Of a stretch of DNA of 64,000 nt, positions 52,082 to 62,708 are shown one piece after another (within the stretch, counting starts at the first letter, position 1; each line of letters starts with the position of its first letter). The stretch comes from Diplonema japonicum (lineage: Eukaryota > Euglenozoa > Diplonemea > Diplonemida > Diplonemidae). The translations under genes were made by a program, and so were the position numbers. The stretch spans positions 124,001 through 188,000 of the forward strand of contig OZ025674.1 in assembly GCA_964019335.1 (NCBI GenBank). Reading direction: 5' to 3'. Below the pieces are notes generated by a model. The model was not told the origin of the DNA. It made no database searches and saw only the letters and a list, made by a program, of their open reading frames with translations.

Positions 52082-52940
52082 TATTATTTTTTTTCTCCAA
52101 ATATGAATATGGGGGAAAGGGAAGGGTATACCGTGAACAAAGCAAAAAAAAAAAATAATAATAATAATAATAATAATAAAGAGAGGAAATAAATACAGCG
52201 CGCTATACGGGGGTGAGTGCGCCAGGGCTTCTGTATTACTCCCCCCCCCCCCCCCCCTCCCCCAACACACACATTTTTTTTTAAATTAAGCTTTTTGTTT
52301 CTTCTCCCTGCGTCCTCACCCTACCCCTTTTATTTCCCTCTCTTTTTTACCCTTGTACCTTATACTTCAGAAGCAAAATCTCAAAACCTTTTTTTTTCTT
52401 TTTACTTTTGTGTCTTTTTGCTAACGTTTTTATTTTTACTCCCCGCCCCCTTTCCCCACCCTTGTTGATTTTTTTTTAACCTTTCATACTTTCCACACAC
52501 AAGTTACTGTTTAAAACCCAACAATATAAAAAAAAAAAAAAAGAAGAAGAAGCAGGCTACCCCCAAAGATTTCTTCCCCCTACTCCACTGTTCCCCCCCA
52601 TCTTCCCCCAATTTTTTTTTTCACACGAAAATTTTATAAAAAAAAAAGAAATCCCCATCCCACTCCACCTTTTTTTTTTAAGTATTGTCCCCTCCTCCTA
52701 GTCCCGTTATTTGAAGAGAAAACACTGCTAACACTTGCAAATGCTGTTGCACCAACCCACTCTTTTTTTTTTTTTTAATACCTCAGGCCAGGGAGAGGGA
52801 GCGTAGGAGTAAGAGGCCCAGCCTTCTGGCTACCCATGTGTCCTGGTCTATGTTGGCCTGCGGACAGTTAGAGTCAGCAACGGGGGACCAAAAAAAACCC
52901 CCCCTGGGAAAAAAAAGGGGGGGGGGTGGGGAAGGGAAGA
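51756..52940. other. Intergenic spacer with T52 and microsatellites
   Basis: T run of 52 (52028-52079), an ATA/ATT microsatellite at 52155-52180, C runs near 52240, and a T run ending CCTCAG at 52788 as probable acceptor for the next gene, which leaves a ~150-nt leader. Confidence 0.6.
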
Positions 52941-53858
52941 ATGGACGGCTGCGGTGTGCTGTTGGTGATGAACAAACCGAACATATGCATGAACCTTAAG
53001 GACAAAATAGCGGCTTTTAAAAAAGGACTTTTGGTGCAGAGGCTACACGCAGAGCTCTTGAAGGACGGACTGGTCAACGACATCAGAACGATCGCAGTGT
53101 GCTGGGTGTGCCAGGTGGAGAACGGTGCGATGCACGGGCTGCAAGACAAGGAAGGGGGCTGCGCCGTCTGGGAACCAAGCCCACAAGACGAGTACGAGTG
53201 GGGGTCGGTGGTGAAGGGGAGAGAATTCGAAGAGGATCAAATACTAGTCAAGATCCAGCTGAGGTTCAGCCCCGACGACACCCCACTAGGGATGGACACA
53301 GAGGGCTGTGTGCAGCAATGGCTTCACGCTGCCAACAAAGCAATCCGACCCCCCTCTGTGCTGCAGAGCGACTTAAACACGCACGGAGCATTCCTTGTGG
53401 TGCTGCCTTTACCCTTGCAGCCTTCTCTGCCCGACCACCCCGACAACGTTGCTGCCATGGCGTACTGTGGTAAGATGGACGCTAGCCTCAGCGCGCTTGA
53501 GATGTCTCATAAGAATCTCGTGTCTAGCCTTTGCACGTTGAAGACCGCTCAGCAGCAAATCATCGCATCCATTGTGAGTGGTAAACCTTGGGCCGCGCAG
53601 GCTGCCTCGTATGCTGCTCACGAACAGGATGTTCTTGAAGTCGCCGCAGCAGGGCACGCAACCGCAACAGCTGAAAGCACCAGGGATATCGCTTACACCA
53701 CTGAGTCGGTGCGCTGCACACCATTCCGACAGACTGTCGGGTCTGAACGTGAACTTGTCAAAAAGACGCTTCCTGCGACGAACACCTTCAGAAAGCACAT
53801 GCTGCCCTCGGAGCACCACTTGAAACTGCGTGAGTTGGAAAGCATCATATCGAACTGA
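52941..53858 (+). CDS. Unknown protein, 305 aa
   Basis: Start MDGCGVLLVMNKPN after a G-rich stretch. The first ~140 residues look globular with alternating strands and helices (TIAVCWVCQVENGAM, ILVKIQLRFSP). The middle (~185-235) is a helical, probably coiled region (SLSALEMSHKNLVSSL, KTAQQQIIASIV). The C-terminal part is Ala/Thr-rich and polar with a final helix (LKLRELESIISN). No signal peptide, membrane span or recognised domain. The architecture would suit a cytosolic adaptor, but this is not supported by any motif. Confidence 0.6.
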   Translation: MDGCGVLLVMNKPNICMNLKDKIAAFKKGLLVQRLHAELLKDGLVNDIRTIAVCWVCQVENGAMHGLQDKEGGCAVWEPSPQDEYEWGSVVKGREFEEDQILVKIQLRFSPDDTPLGMDTEGCVQQWLHAANKAIRPPSVLQSDLNTHGAFLVVLPLPLQPSLPDHPDNVAAMAYCGKMDASLSALEMSHKNLVSSLCTLKTAQQQIIASIVSGKPWAAQAASYAAHEQDVLEVAAAGHATATAESTRDIAYTTESVRCTPFRQTVGSERELVKKTLPATNTFRKHMLPSEHHLKLRELESIISN

Positions 53859-54028
53859 AAATAATAAAAAAAAAAGATTTCTTTCCCCCCTCACCTTGCG
53901 CTTAGAATGCAGGGAAGAAAAAAAAAAAATGAAGACTTCTGTCTTGCTCTTTTTTTTTTTCTTCTTTTTCTTCTTCTACCTCTTTTCTGTTCTTTGTTTC
54001 CACAAGTAATATCCGCCGTAAAAAAAGA

Positions 54029-56518
54029 ATGCTCGTTACACATGTCATAGCAATCTGCATCTCGGGGGTAGCATCAGGGTGCGACAGGGCTGATAAATTG
54101 AAAGGTGTGGGTGGTGACGTTGAGTTCCGAGCCTTGCGGGACTGTGTGGAATGGCTCGAGGAAGGGGGCGAGGGCGACCTTGGGCTGAGGTATTACAATC
54201 TAGGCGACAACGTACGGAAACAGAACCCGTCCCCAGAAGCAGTGGGGGCCGACAAGCTCGACCCACACTGGAGGGGAAAGGCGGCCGCTGAGTATTACAA
54301 AAAAGCACTAACCATATTTCAACGAAACAGCGCGAACTACGCCATAGGGGTCACCTTCCACAACATAGGTGTTGCCTTGACAAACTCGTCTAGATCTGAT
54401 GCGATTTCAGCATTTCTCAATGCAGTACGCCATCTTCCAGATCAGGCAGAGTCTTACGCAAACGTAGCCGGCTTGTACGCGAAGAACGACAACTTCATCA
54501 AAGCCGCTAAGTACTACAAAGAAGGCTTCGAAAGATCCAACGGTGTTGGACAGCCTGGTGTGTTGTACCTTCGGTTTTTGAACGAGCGAAGGAAGAATTG
54601 TAAGGAGGTTCGAAAGGTTCACAGTGCGTTGAAGGGGGATCCGAAACCTGTCGAAGCGACAGAATTGCTGTGCGACTGCCTGGTCAAGAAGGATAACGAC
54701 ATCGGTACCGCCGTGGAGATTGTTGAGAAAACAGTCGAAAACGACGAAAAAAAAGCAGATATTCTCTTCAATCTCGCAACGCACCTTCTCGACAGCACAT
54801 CGCACGTTGAACACCGTGATAAAATCGAAGAGATGCTCAACAAGGCCGCAATATACCACGAGTGCGACAGACACCGTAAGAATAAGATTAAAAGCAAGGC
54901 TTGTGCGTACGATTATAACAACCTGGGGCTTCTATACGAAAGGGACAAAACTCTTCTGAACAAAGCCGAGCTTTGTTTCAAAAGAGCGATGGAGCTTCAT
55001 AAAGGCAGCTTCCCCAGAGCAGCGACAAACCTCGCGTCCGTTCTGAAGGACCGCGGCGAGGTTGGCAAGTCCATCGACATCCTTCAGCGAACGATCCGGC
55101 AAAACCCGACCTTCGGTGAAGCACACAACAATCTAGCGTCAATGTACTCCGATGGGGAAACAGCTTCGTTGTCGTTGGCCGTGGAGCTGTACGAGAAGGC
55201 TGTAAGATATCTCCCTGAAAACCCGCACCCGATGGTGGGGTTGACCCACGCAACTAAACGATCTTGCATATGGGACAACCAGCAAAGACGGTCCACGGAA
55301 CTCAAACAGAGGTTGTCCGCCAACGAACGCCTCGCAAAGACCGCGAGGGTCCTGCACCTTCTCTCCGAACCGTACCTCGACGAAATCTTCATAAAAAACC
55401 TGATTTCAAACCGCAAGATTCGCGAAAAATTCGAACACGGCACACCGCCGCCTTCGACGTTCTCTGCGGTGATGGTGTCAAGCGATTTCAAAAGACACCC
55501 TGTAGGGCGGATTATCTCAGCGGTATTGGAGGAAAAACCACAGTTTTTCGATTGTTTGATGACATCTGATGCGGAGGACGAAGTGACGGACGGGGTGCGT
55601 GTTTCATGCAAAACTTATGAAAAGAACGTGCTGCCAACCCAACAAACAGCTTTGGTCGCACACGCCTCGATCCTCTTCGACTTAAACGGCGAGACCCAAG
55701 GCGGCCACAACGATCTTTTCGAACGGTTCACCGGTGTCACCGTCGGCTACCTCGGCATGCCGATCGCATTCAACCGTGACTACACCATGGTCGATCTACA
55801 CACGTTTCGGATGACATCCGGTACCAAGGCAGTCCTTTGCCCTTCTTACATCAACGCTTACTCAACAGACGAACCAGAAGAACAAGAACGAGACACCCGT
55901 ACAATGTGTTATCTAGGACAGCACTACAAGATAACGAAGACGATGTGGGGGGTGTGGATGGATGTGTTGATGCTAACGACGAACCTTGGCAGCAGGCTCA
56001 GCCTCACCAGGTGGGGAGACAGCGGCGACAGCATCGATAACCTGTTGAAGGAAGCGGTGAAAAGGGGTATCGACACATCGAGAATCGTTATTTCCGAATA
56101 CAACGACGATGAAGGGTACTACGCCGACTGGCCCGCCCGGTGTCTCTTTGCCTTGGACACACCTGTGTACAATGGGCACGCCACTTCTCTAGACGCGTTG
56201 CAAGCTTATCTCCCGATTGTCACTCTCACCTCCGGCACGCTTCGTTCTTCTGCCACCGCATCGATGCTTAAGGCGGTCGGTCTCAACGGGCTTATTGCGG
56301 GTTCCTTTAAGCGCTACGAGGAGATAGCCGTCGCTTGCTTGCGGGACCCTTCCCTGACCGCTCGTTATAGCCGCACAATTTACGAGGCAAAGCAATCGAG
56401 AACAGGTGTTTTCAACACGAAGCTGTGGGGGGAAAGCCTGGCAGCGGCCACGACAACCATCCACAAGTTGCAAAGAATGGGCGCCACCATGAACGTGATA
56501 CCGTCCGACTGTCTTTAG
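54029..56518 (+). CDS. OGT/SPINDLY-like TPR glycosyltransferase (GT41)
   Basis: 829 residues. Tetratricopeptide repeats fill ~50-400 (for example YYNLGDNV, YANVAGLYAKNDNFIKAAKY, AHNNLASMYSDG). Residues ~470-815 match the GT41 catalytic region: VMVSSDFKRHPVGRII, LFDLNGETQGGHND, VTVGYLGMPI, GQHYKITKTMWGVWMDVL (the K of the UDP-sugar pocket) and LDTPVYNGHATSLDALQAYLPIVTL. Family members add O-GlcNAc (OGT) or O-fucose (SPY) to Ser/Thr of cytosolic and nuclear proteins. The N-terminus MLVTHVIAICISGVASGC is hydrophobic and could be a signal or anchor, unusual for this cytosolic family. The donor sugar cannot be read from sequence. Confidence 0.85.
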   Translation: MLVTHVIAICISGVASGCDRADKLKGVGGDVEFRALRDCVEWLEEGGEGDLGLRYYNLGDNVRKQNPSPEAVGADKLDPHWRGKAAAEYYKKALTIFQRNSANYAIGVTFHNIGVALTNSSRSDAISAFLNAVRHLPDQAESYANVAGLYAKNDNFIKAAKYYKEGFERSNGVGQPGVLYLRFLNERRKNCKEVRKVHSALKGDPKPVEATELLCDCLVKKDNDIGTAVEIVEKTVENDEKKADILFNLATHLLDSTSHVEHRDKIEEMLNKAAIYHECDRHRKNKIKSKACAYDYNNLGLLYERDKTLLNKAELCFKRAMELHKGSFPRAATNLASVLKDRGEVGKSIDILQRTIRQNPTFGEAHNNLASMYSDGETASLSLAVELYEKAVRYLPENPHPMVGLTHATKRSCIWDNQQRRSTELKQRLSANERLAKTARVLHLLSEPYLDEIFIKNLISNRKIREKFEHGTPPPSTFSAVMVSSDFKRHPVGRIISAVLEEKPQFFDCLMTSDAEDEVTDGVRVSCKTYEKNVLPTQQTALVAHASILFDLNGETQGGHNDLFERFTGVTVGYLGMPIAFNRDYTMVDLHTFRMTSGTKAVLCPSYINAYSTDEPEEQERDTRTMCYLGQHYKITKTMWGVWMDVLMLTTNLGSRLSLTRWGDSGDSIDNLLKEAVKRGIDTSRIVISEYNDDEGYYADWPARCLFALDTPVYNGHATSLDALQAYLPIVTLTSGTLRSSATASMLKAVGLNGLIAGSFKRYEEIAVACLRDPSLTARYSRTIYEAKQSRTGVFNTKLWGESLAAATTTIHKLQRMGATMNVIPSDCL

Positions 56519-56614
56519 AATAACAAAAAAAAGGAGGAAGAAAAAAAAAGGGGGGGGGGAATAACATAAGTATTTGTATCTTAACTGCCATCGTTATTTC
56601 TTTGCATGAATATA

Positions 56615-56808
56615 CTAACTTGACCTCCTTTCGAAATGCTCGAAAAACGCTCAAAGTCGGCCCAGCTTTTTAAAATGCCAACTGGGGGGGGGGGGGGGGG
56701 GGGAGTGCTTTGAGCATTTTAAAAAATAATGGGTTGGGCGGTAAGGTGCCTTCAGCCCAGGTGTTTTGCGCTGCATATCCTGAACTCCCGAACCCAAGGT
56801 CAAGTTAG
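56615..56808. mobile_element. MITE-like foldback element
   Basis: 194 bp with perfect 12-bp inverted ends CTAACTTGACCT / AGGTCAAGTTAG. An inner 12-bp inverted pair (TTTTTAAAATGC / GCATTTTAAAAA) flanks a G run of about 20. Flanks are TA on the left and CA on the right, so a TA target duplication is possible but not exact. No coding capacity. The end sequence also occurs at 32959. Confidence 0.6.
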
Positions 56809-56865
56809 CAATTTTCTCTAGATAGATTTTTCTTTTTTTAAAGGAGGAAAGGGGGAGCGGGTAAA

Positions 56866-58342
56866 ATGCCGCAAGGAGAGCCCCCAGCGAGGGATCCGTT
56901 GAAGCTGAGTAGAAAGCCGCCCGCAGAGGGGCAGGGAGCTGAGGTCAAGAAAGCATCGAAATTAAAAGGGCTGGCTCCAGTTCAAATGAGTAGCGGGGGT
57001 AGTGGCAACAGCAGCGGAAGCCTCTCATCGCAATCCGGAGAAGGACGGGGAAACATGTGCATACCGACGGCAGGGTGCGGGGGGAACGTCTTTGCCTTCG
57101 GCGAAGACGGGCTGCAACGAAACCTTCTACGGGACCTTTCACAGTGCCTACCAACCAAGGCCGTGAACAAAGGAAGGCATCAACACCTAAACGTCCGGAA
57201 ACCCCCTGGCGGGAAGCCAATCAGCTACAAAGACCTTGTCCTATCCAAAGAACCCATCGGGAAGGTATTCCTCATTCTCCATCTTTCAACACAACACAGG
57301 GCGGTCAAGGAGTAGTTCGAAAGGCACACCATGCTGGATCGAACACATGCTTCGCGATGAAGGAGTTATATCTCCCAACAGATTCTGATACGAACCCGCT
57401 GCAGCCGATGCAGAGGGAGCTGGAGAGGGTGTTGCTGGAGGAGCGGAACAACGCGGAGACCATGCGTCAGCTGGAGATATACACCGTGCAGAACTACGAG
57501 GCGTACTGGTTGGAGAGAAAAGGGAAGGTGTACATCCTCATGGAGTGGATGGAGCACGGGTCTCTCCTCGACGTCCTTGCAAAGATGAAGGCGATGAAGG
57601 CCGCCAACACTTACTTCGCCAACTACCCTCCTCCCGCATCGTACAAACAGCACAATTTACTTCCTCCGCAGTACGTCCAAGACGCCCGACATGGCGCAGA
57701 AGGAGCCACCATGCCAATCGGCACTGTAGCCTTAGACGACTCCTTAGGGCGGTTTTCAATGGAGGACCTGTCCAACATTGCACACTCGGTATGGTTTAAA
57801 AAAAAAAAAAAAAAAAAAAAAATTAGGTTCTGTCAGGGCTGGTGCAGCTCCAGCATCTCGGTCTTGTTCATAACGATATCAAGCCTAGCAATATTCTTGT
57901 CGGCCGGAATGGTGAAGTGAAAATCTCTGATTTCGGGGTTGCGAAGTGGACGGACAGCATCAGCATCGCGGGAAGCGGTACTGGGTCTTTTCATTACATG
58001 GCACCAGAGAGGGTTTTGGCCGAAGACTACTCGTACCAGGCTGATATTTTCTCTTTGGGGCTTGCGCTTGCACATTGTGCGCTGGGTAAGTACCCCTTGG
58101 TCTCTGCTTCACGGAAGATGTTCGACGTGCTGGCAGCCATACCCAAGGGGCGTGCGCTGGTGATGTACCCCTCTGAGGCAAATGTCGATCCTGCTTTCCA
58201 GGACTTCACCTGGCAGTGCATGATTCCTACTTGGGCCTCACGTCCAACAGCCCGGGACCTCTTATCGCACCCCTTCATCACCTCTTACCAGCAAAACAAG
58301 CCTTCTGACTATCGTCCTGGGTTTCTTTCAGTTTTTTCTTAG
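56866..58342 (+). CDS. STE7/MAP2K-like protein kinase (3 exons)
   Basis: Exons 56866..57264, 57300..57788 and 57827..58342 encode 467 residues. Introns are 35 nt (GTATTC..ACACAG) and 38 nt (GTATGG, A run, ATTAG). The kinase domain starts after a ~115-residue Ser/Gly-rich leader. Glycine loop IGK-GGQGVV is split by intron 1; ATP lysine is K154 in FAMKEL; the catalytic loop reads VHNDIKPSN (HND in place of HRD, Asp kept), then ISDFGVAKW and GTGSFHYMAPER. The MAP2K-like features are the K-E-L, VHNDIKPSN and GTGSFHYMAPER pattern. An insert of ~45 residues lies between the hinge and helix E (PPPASYKQHN). Probably an active MAPK kinase, although MKK identity is inferred. Confidence 0.8.
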
Positions 58343-58366
58343 GAAAAAAAAAGAGGGGTAAAAAAA

Positions 58367-58397
<31 letters not shown>

Positions 58398-58515
58398 CAA
58401 TGTGCAATAAGAGAGAGGGGGGGGGGGGGGGGGATATCTTCAGTTCAGTTTCCGTAATTTCTTCTTCCCTCCCCCTGTGGGCCGTTGCAAACAGTTCTCC
58501 CTTCCCCATCATAGT

Positions 58516-58555
<40 letters not shown>

Positions 58556-59692
58556 GATTTCCTTTTTGTGTGGCAGTGTATTTTTAAATTCCCTCCCCCT
58601 TCCCGACCATCTTGATTAGGATAGTCTTTTTGTCCCGTTTTTTTTTGTCCTTTTTATATCCATGGTTATTGTTGTTCGTGAGAGTAGGGGCTTTAAAAAA
58701 AAAAAGAAGATGAAAAAAGTACATCAGTGGAGAGTTTAAAATATGATTCGACCCCCCCCCCCCCCCCTCCCCTCCCTCCTTCTTTCCTTCCTTCCTTCCT
58801 TCCTTCTCTTCTGCCTGAATATACCGGTAAATTAAACACCTTATTCGCCTAAAGCTTCCCTTTTCTTTCTTTTTATTCTCTGGGTGGGGTGAACAAGAGA
58901 TGGGGTACAACATGCATCAAGCAACATGCTTCGCCTATTTGCGGGGGGGGGGGGGGGGGGATTTTCGCACCTATTGTTTTGCCACTCTCCTAGCCAGACA
59001 CACCATGTCTGAGAGGTGGCGCCGCACAGGTTGGGAGCTCACTCCAATGTGGCACCATGTACTTTATGGTGCACTTGGGGTCATACTGAGCGCAGTTTGG
59101 CCTTTGCCGTTATAGGATCGAATATTTTTCTTTTTTTCGTTACGATGTGGTACGAACACCTTATTCCCTTTCCCCCCTCTCTCCTTTTTTTTTTCTTGTA
59201 CGGATATCTGAATACAAAAAAAAAAAAAAAAAAAAAAAAAAACGGCTCGTTCAGCTACAGGCTATCCGGAGTAGCCCTTTTTTTTTGTTTTTTTTTTTTG
59301 ACGACCTCAAATCCCTAAAACCCCGTTTTAGCAGTGTCCCCCCCCCAAAAAAAATCCTTTGTGTTCGGGGGGGGCCAAGAAATTACTATTTTCTTTTTTT
59401 TAAAAAACGATGGCTGCAACTGAACCCGTGTTGGCGACTCTTCATTGAACACTCGACCCCATTTTTTTTCCTTTTTTTTTTTTTTTTTTTTGGGACAATT
59501 GATTGTGCATTTTCCGGGAGTACAATGTTGAAAGGAGACAGAACCCAACAGGGCTTTTTCGAGGGAAATAAATCTCTATAGCCCTTTTAGATTTTCAAAA
59601 AAAAACTTTTTTTTTAGTCTGGTGGTACAATGAGCTATTGCGCACAACAAATAAAGCGCTGATTAGTTTTTTTTTTTTTTTTTTTTAAATTA
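58343..59692. other. Intergenic, low complexity
   Basis: CA repeat at 58384-58398, G runs near 58418 and 58942, T run of about 35 (58519-58553), TTCC microsatellite (58783-58806) and mixed tracts. No gene on either strand. Confidence 0.55.
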
Positions 59693-61007
59693 CTGTAAAA
59701 CGAAAAACTCCCGGACGGAAAAGTGTCCGAGTTTTTTTAGCGTCCGGGAATTTTTTTTAGGTAAGGCCGTCAGGGGGCCTGGTCCACTACCACCTACATA
59801 CTGGCCTGGGCTGCAAACGGCAACCGCGCGAAGAAACCCCCAGGGTTCCCTTTCTGCATCTTTGTCTTCCCTTGCTGCCCCTGAGGCAATCAGCTTGTCG
59901 AGCCTTCGTGTGGCCTACTACCTTTCTTAATAGATGCTTTACAGCTGCGTTCAACCCAATATCCATCGGTTGAACCATGTAGGTGAGCCCAGGGGGACAA
60001 AAGCAATGTGCACGTTTGCGCCTGCGAACAACTCTACGAACCCATAGGCATAGGTCGTGTGAGAGTTGTGGTCGCCGACAAGCAGCAGAATTCGGCAAAA
60101 CCATGGGAATCGATGATTTATAGCAAAAAGGAAGAAACAGCTCCGTAACCCAGATACCAAGTATTTAGCCTTTGCCGTTAGGCTCCATTCGATGGGCGGG
60201 TGCTTGACCGGGGCACGGATAATCCCTGCCGGTTGCGTTTCCGCTTTGCCTCTGTATTTAAGTTGCGGTGCAACCCATCCAGCCAAGGAAACAGCCAGCT
60301 CAACCCACCAAAGTCTACCAGGTCTGTCTTTCGGGCTGGATTGGCGCGCAGCAGCCCTTCTGCATAGGTGCATATTTGTTGTGCTGGGATAAGCTCGCCA
60401 AGCCCGTTTTACCTATCGACTCAAGCAAAAACCTTTCAGCCCCCGAAGGATGCTAAATCCCGTATTGGGCGATACGCTGCTATCACGGCGTCGCGGCGGC
60501 CAGGGTGTGGTAGGGTGGAATAGCAACGTCCAGTATTTCCGTCTGGAAGAAACTGGGGGCTCTGTTGAACCTGTTCCCGCCAAGCTTTCGGGGGTTTGTA
60601 CTGGCCTTCTCGGCCCGGTGTAAGGAGTTTATCTCCTCCACCTCTCGGGGGTGAGCTGGCCGGGGTGTCAGCACCAAAGTTGGGCCCCTCAAAAGCCAGC
60701 TGCTCAACGTGCCTTGGGTAGTCGAACTGGTCAATTTGACGAAAGAAATACGGGTTTATGAGAAGTTAAAGATCCCGTGGGTGCTGTTTGTTGGTGCATT
60801 GAAAGGGGAAGAAAAATTCAAACTGCCACGCAGGGTAAACATTTTGGCTCTGCACAAGTAAATAAAGCCCTTCCAGGCAAACGTGGTGGGAGCTGCTACC
60901 CCCCCTTAAGTAAAAAAACTTCCTCCCAGAAAAAACTCCCGGACGGAAAAATGTCCGGGAATTTTTCTGTCCGAGAATTTTTCCGTCCGACATTATTCGT
61001 TTTACAG
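59693..61007 (-). mobile_element. Decayed pogo/Tc1-type DNA transposon with TA target duplication
   Basis: 1315 bp flanked on both sides by TA (59691-59692 and 61008-61009). Terminal inverted repeats begin CTGTAAAACGA and end TCGTTTTACAG (11 bp perfect), followed by subterminal CCGGACGGAAAA-TGTCCG palindromes near both ends, with a second full copy at 60934-60959. A DDE-transposase remnant is encoded on the - strand. TA duplication plus this transposase type is diagnostic of the Tc1/mariner-pogo superfamily. It is inserted in the spacer before the EF-hand gene. Confidence 0.75.
59800..60380 (-). pseudogene. DDE_1/pogo-type transposase remnant
   Basis: One - frame carries RILLLVGDHNSHTTY, then the segment ANVHIAFVP. 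The next frame carries PGLTYMVQPMDIGLN and AAVKHLLRK. Together they match the second-Asp and QP-D blocks of the DDE_1 superfamily endonuclease. The frame changes at a run of C at about 59990-59996, as from a one-base indel. The N-terminal DNA-binding part is not recognisable and stops interrupt the rest, so the copy is non-functional. Confidence 0.65.
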
Positions 61008-61009
61008 TA

Positions 61010-62047
61010 TTATTATTATTTATTATTTTTTTTTATGAGGCAAAATAGCACTCTGCGCAAATCAAATGGAGCGCCATATACGAATTCTTTTAAATTAATT
61101 TTCTTTTTTTTTAAAAAAGGTAAAATATTCATTTCGGGAAGAAAAAAAAAAAGTACCGAAAAAGTGCATACATAGCAGGTGCTTGTCTGCCCTTTATTTC
61201 TCCATCCCCCCCCCCCCCATAATTACAATTGCGACTTGCTAAGGGTGGGGGGGTTTAGTTTTCTTTGGTTGGATGCAAGTAGAGGAAACGGGAACCCCCC
61301 CCCTTTTTTTAACGATAAAAATTGTTCTCAGTTTACAGACCATTCGTTGGGGCAGCTAGTTGATTTTATTTTTTGGAGTCAAAAAAAAAATATATAGAAC
61401 CATGATTGCTCCTTGTGCGTCGACAGTCCGTAAGTGTGCGTAGAGGCATTGGAATGGTCCCTTTATTTCTCCTCTTCAGTTCTCGCTCATTTCCTTTTTT
61501 AAAACCTTGCCTTCCCCCCCCCCCTATTTTTTCGTTTACGTATTTTTTTCGGGTCATAAGCACTAGATGCGTTGGCTGTCGTTAGGCGATCCTGTCACAT
61601 ACTGCAGGTTCCCTTCAAAGACACATTTTTCTTTTTTTATCCCACGGGTTTTTGTTTTCTTTTCTTGGGGAAGAACAAAAAAAAAAACAAAAAAAAAAAA
61701 CGACTGCGCTTTCTCAAGAGATGTGAGAGAGAGGGGAGGGGGGACGGGGGGGGGGGGGGGGATAAGGGGGGATAGGAAAAGAAAAGGGGAGGGGAAAATG
61801 AGATCTCGATAAATTCCCCCTTTCCCCCCCCTGCCCCCCCTTTTTTTTTCTAAATTGTTTTCTTCCCCCCTTTTTTTTCGTTGGCATACACACAATAGCA
61901 TGAAACTTTTTTTTTTTTTTTTTTACGTCTCACCCCTCGAATTTTCTGTTTTAACCTTCGTTTGAGTTTGCAAAAAAAAAGAGAAAAAAAGAAAAAAAAA
62001 AGAGAAAAAAAAGAGAAAACAAAAAAAGCATTAAAAAAAATACATGA
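61010..62047. other. Intergenic, with one repeat copy
   Basis: ATT microsatellite at 61008-61025, C and G runs, one dispersed repeat (61584-61620), and the T tract 61905-61924 and TTCGTTTGAG near 61968 as possible acceptor for the EF-hand gene. Confidence 0.55.
61584..61620 (+). repeat. Dispersed repeat, copy 2 of pair with 30.8 kb
   Basis: GGCGATCCTGTCACATACTG then CAGGTTCCCTTCAA aligns with 30790-30826. Short, so chance similarity cannot be excluded, but the match extends with consistent order over about 34 nt. Confidence 0.4.
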
Positions 62048-62671
62048 ATGCCTCCAGGTAGGTTCGGGGCAGTCCACGCTGCATTGGCAGGGACGAGGGA
62101 GAAGAACATACAGCGATGCCAGCAGAGGCAAGAGGCCGCTAAAAAGCGGAAACAACGAGAAGACGAGCTAAGAAAGAGGAAAGAGAAGAGCGTAAAGAAA
62201 GTAATGGACACCTACGACCTCAACAAGTCAGGCAAGCTGGAGAAGGAACAGCTCAAGGCAGTCATCAGCAGGCTTAACAACGAAGAGGTGGACGACCGTG
62301 AAGTGGCATGGCTGTTGGCAACATGTGACACAGACAACGATGGCGGTATTGACAAAGAAGAGCTCTTCACAGCCTTATCGTGGTGGGAGCACTACCAGTA
62401 TTCAAAGCCGCAGCTCCAACAACTTCTTGGAAGCTACGACCTCAACAACACCGGGAGGCTAGAACTCGAGGACCTCAGGAAGGTGCTCATCCACCTCAAC
62501 GACAACCAGCATGTGGGGAGGAGCGAAGCTGAGAAAATATTAGAGATGTGCGATGCCTCTGCAGACGGTGGCCTTCAAGCAAACGAGCTGATGTATGCAA
62601 TATCTGTGTGGTACGCTTCGCATGATGATTTGTCGCGGGTGGAGCTAGCCTCCGTGCCGGTGTGTGGTTTT

Positions 62672-62708
<37 letters not shown>

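Noticed and set aside
58384-58398. CA repeat and TTCC microsatellite (58783-58806) as a CRISPR-like or regulatory array
   Set aside because: Simple microsatellites without spacers; ordinary for this spacer type.
58900-59115. 71-codon + frame with a Gly run
   Set aside because: Passes through an 18-nt G homopolymer and has no acceptor or domain; likely chance.
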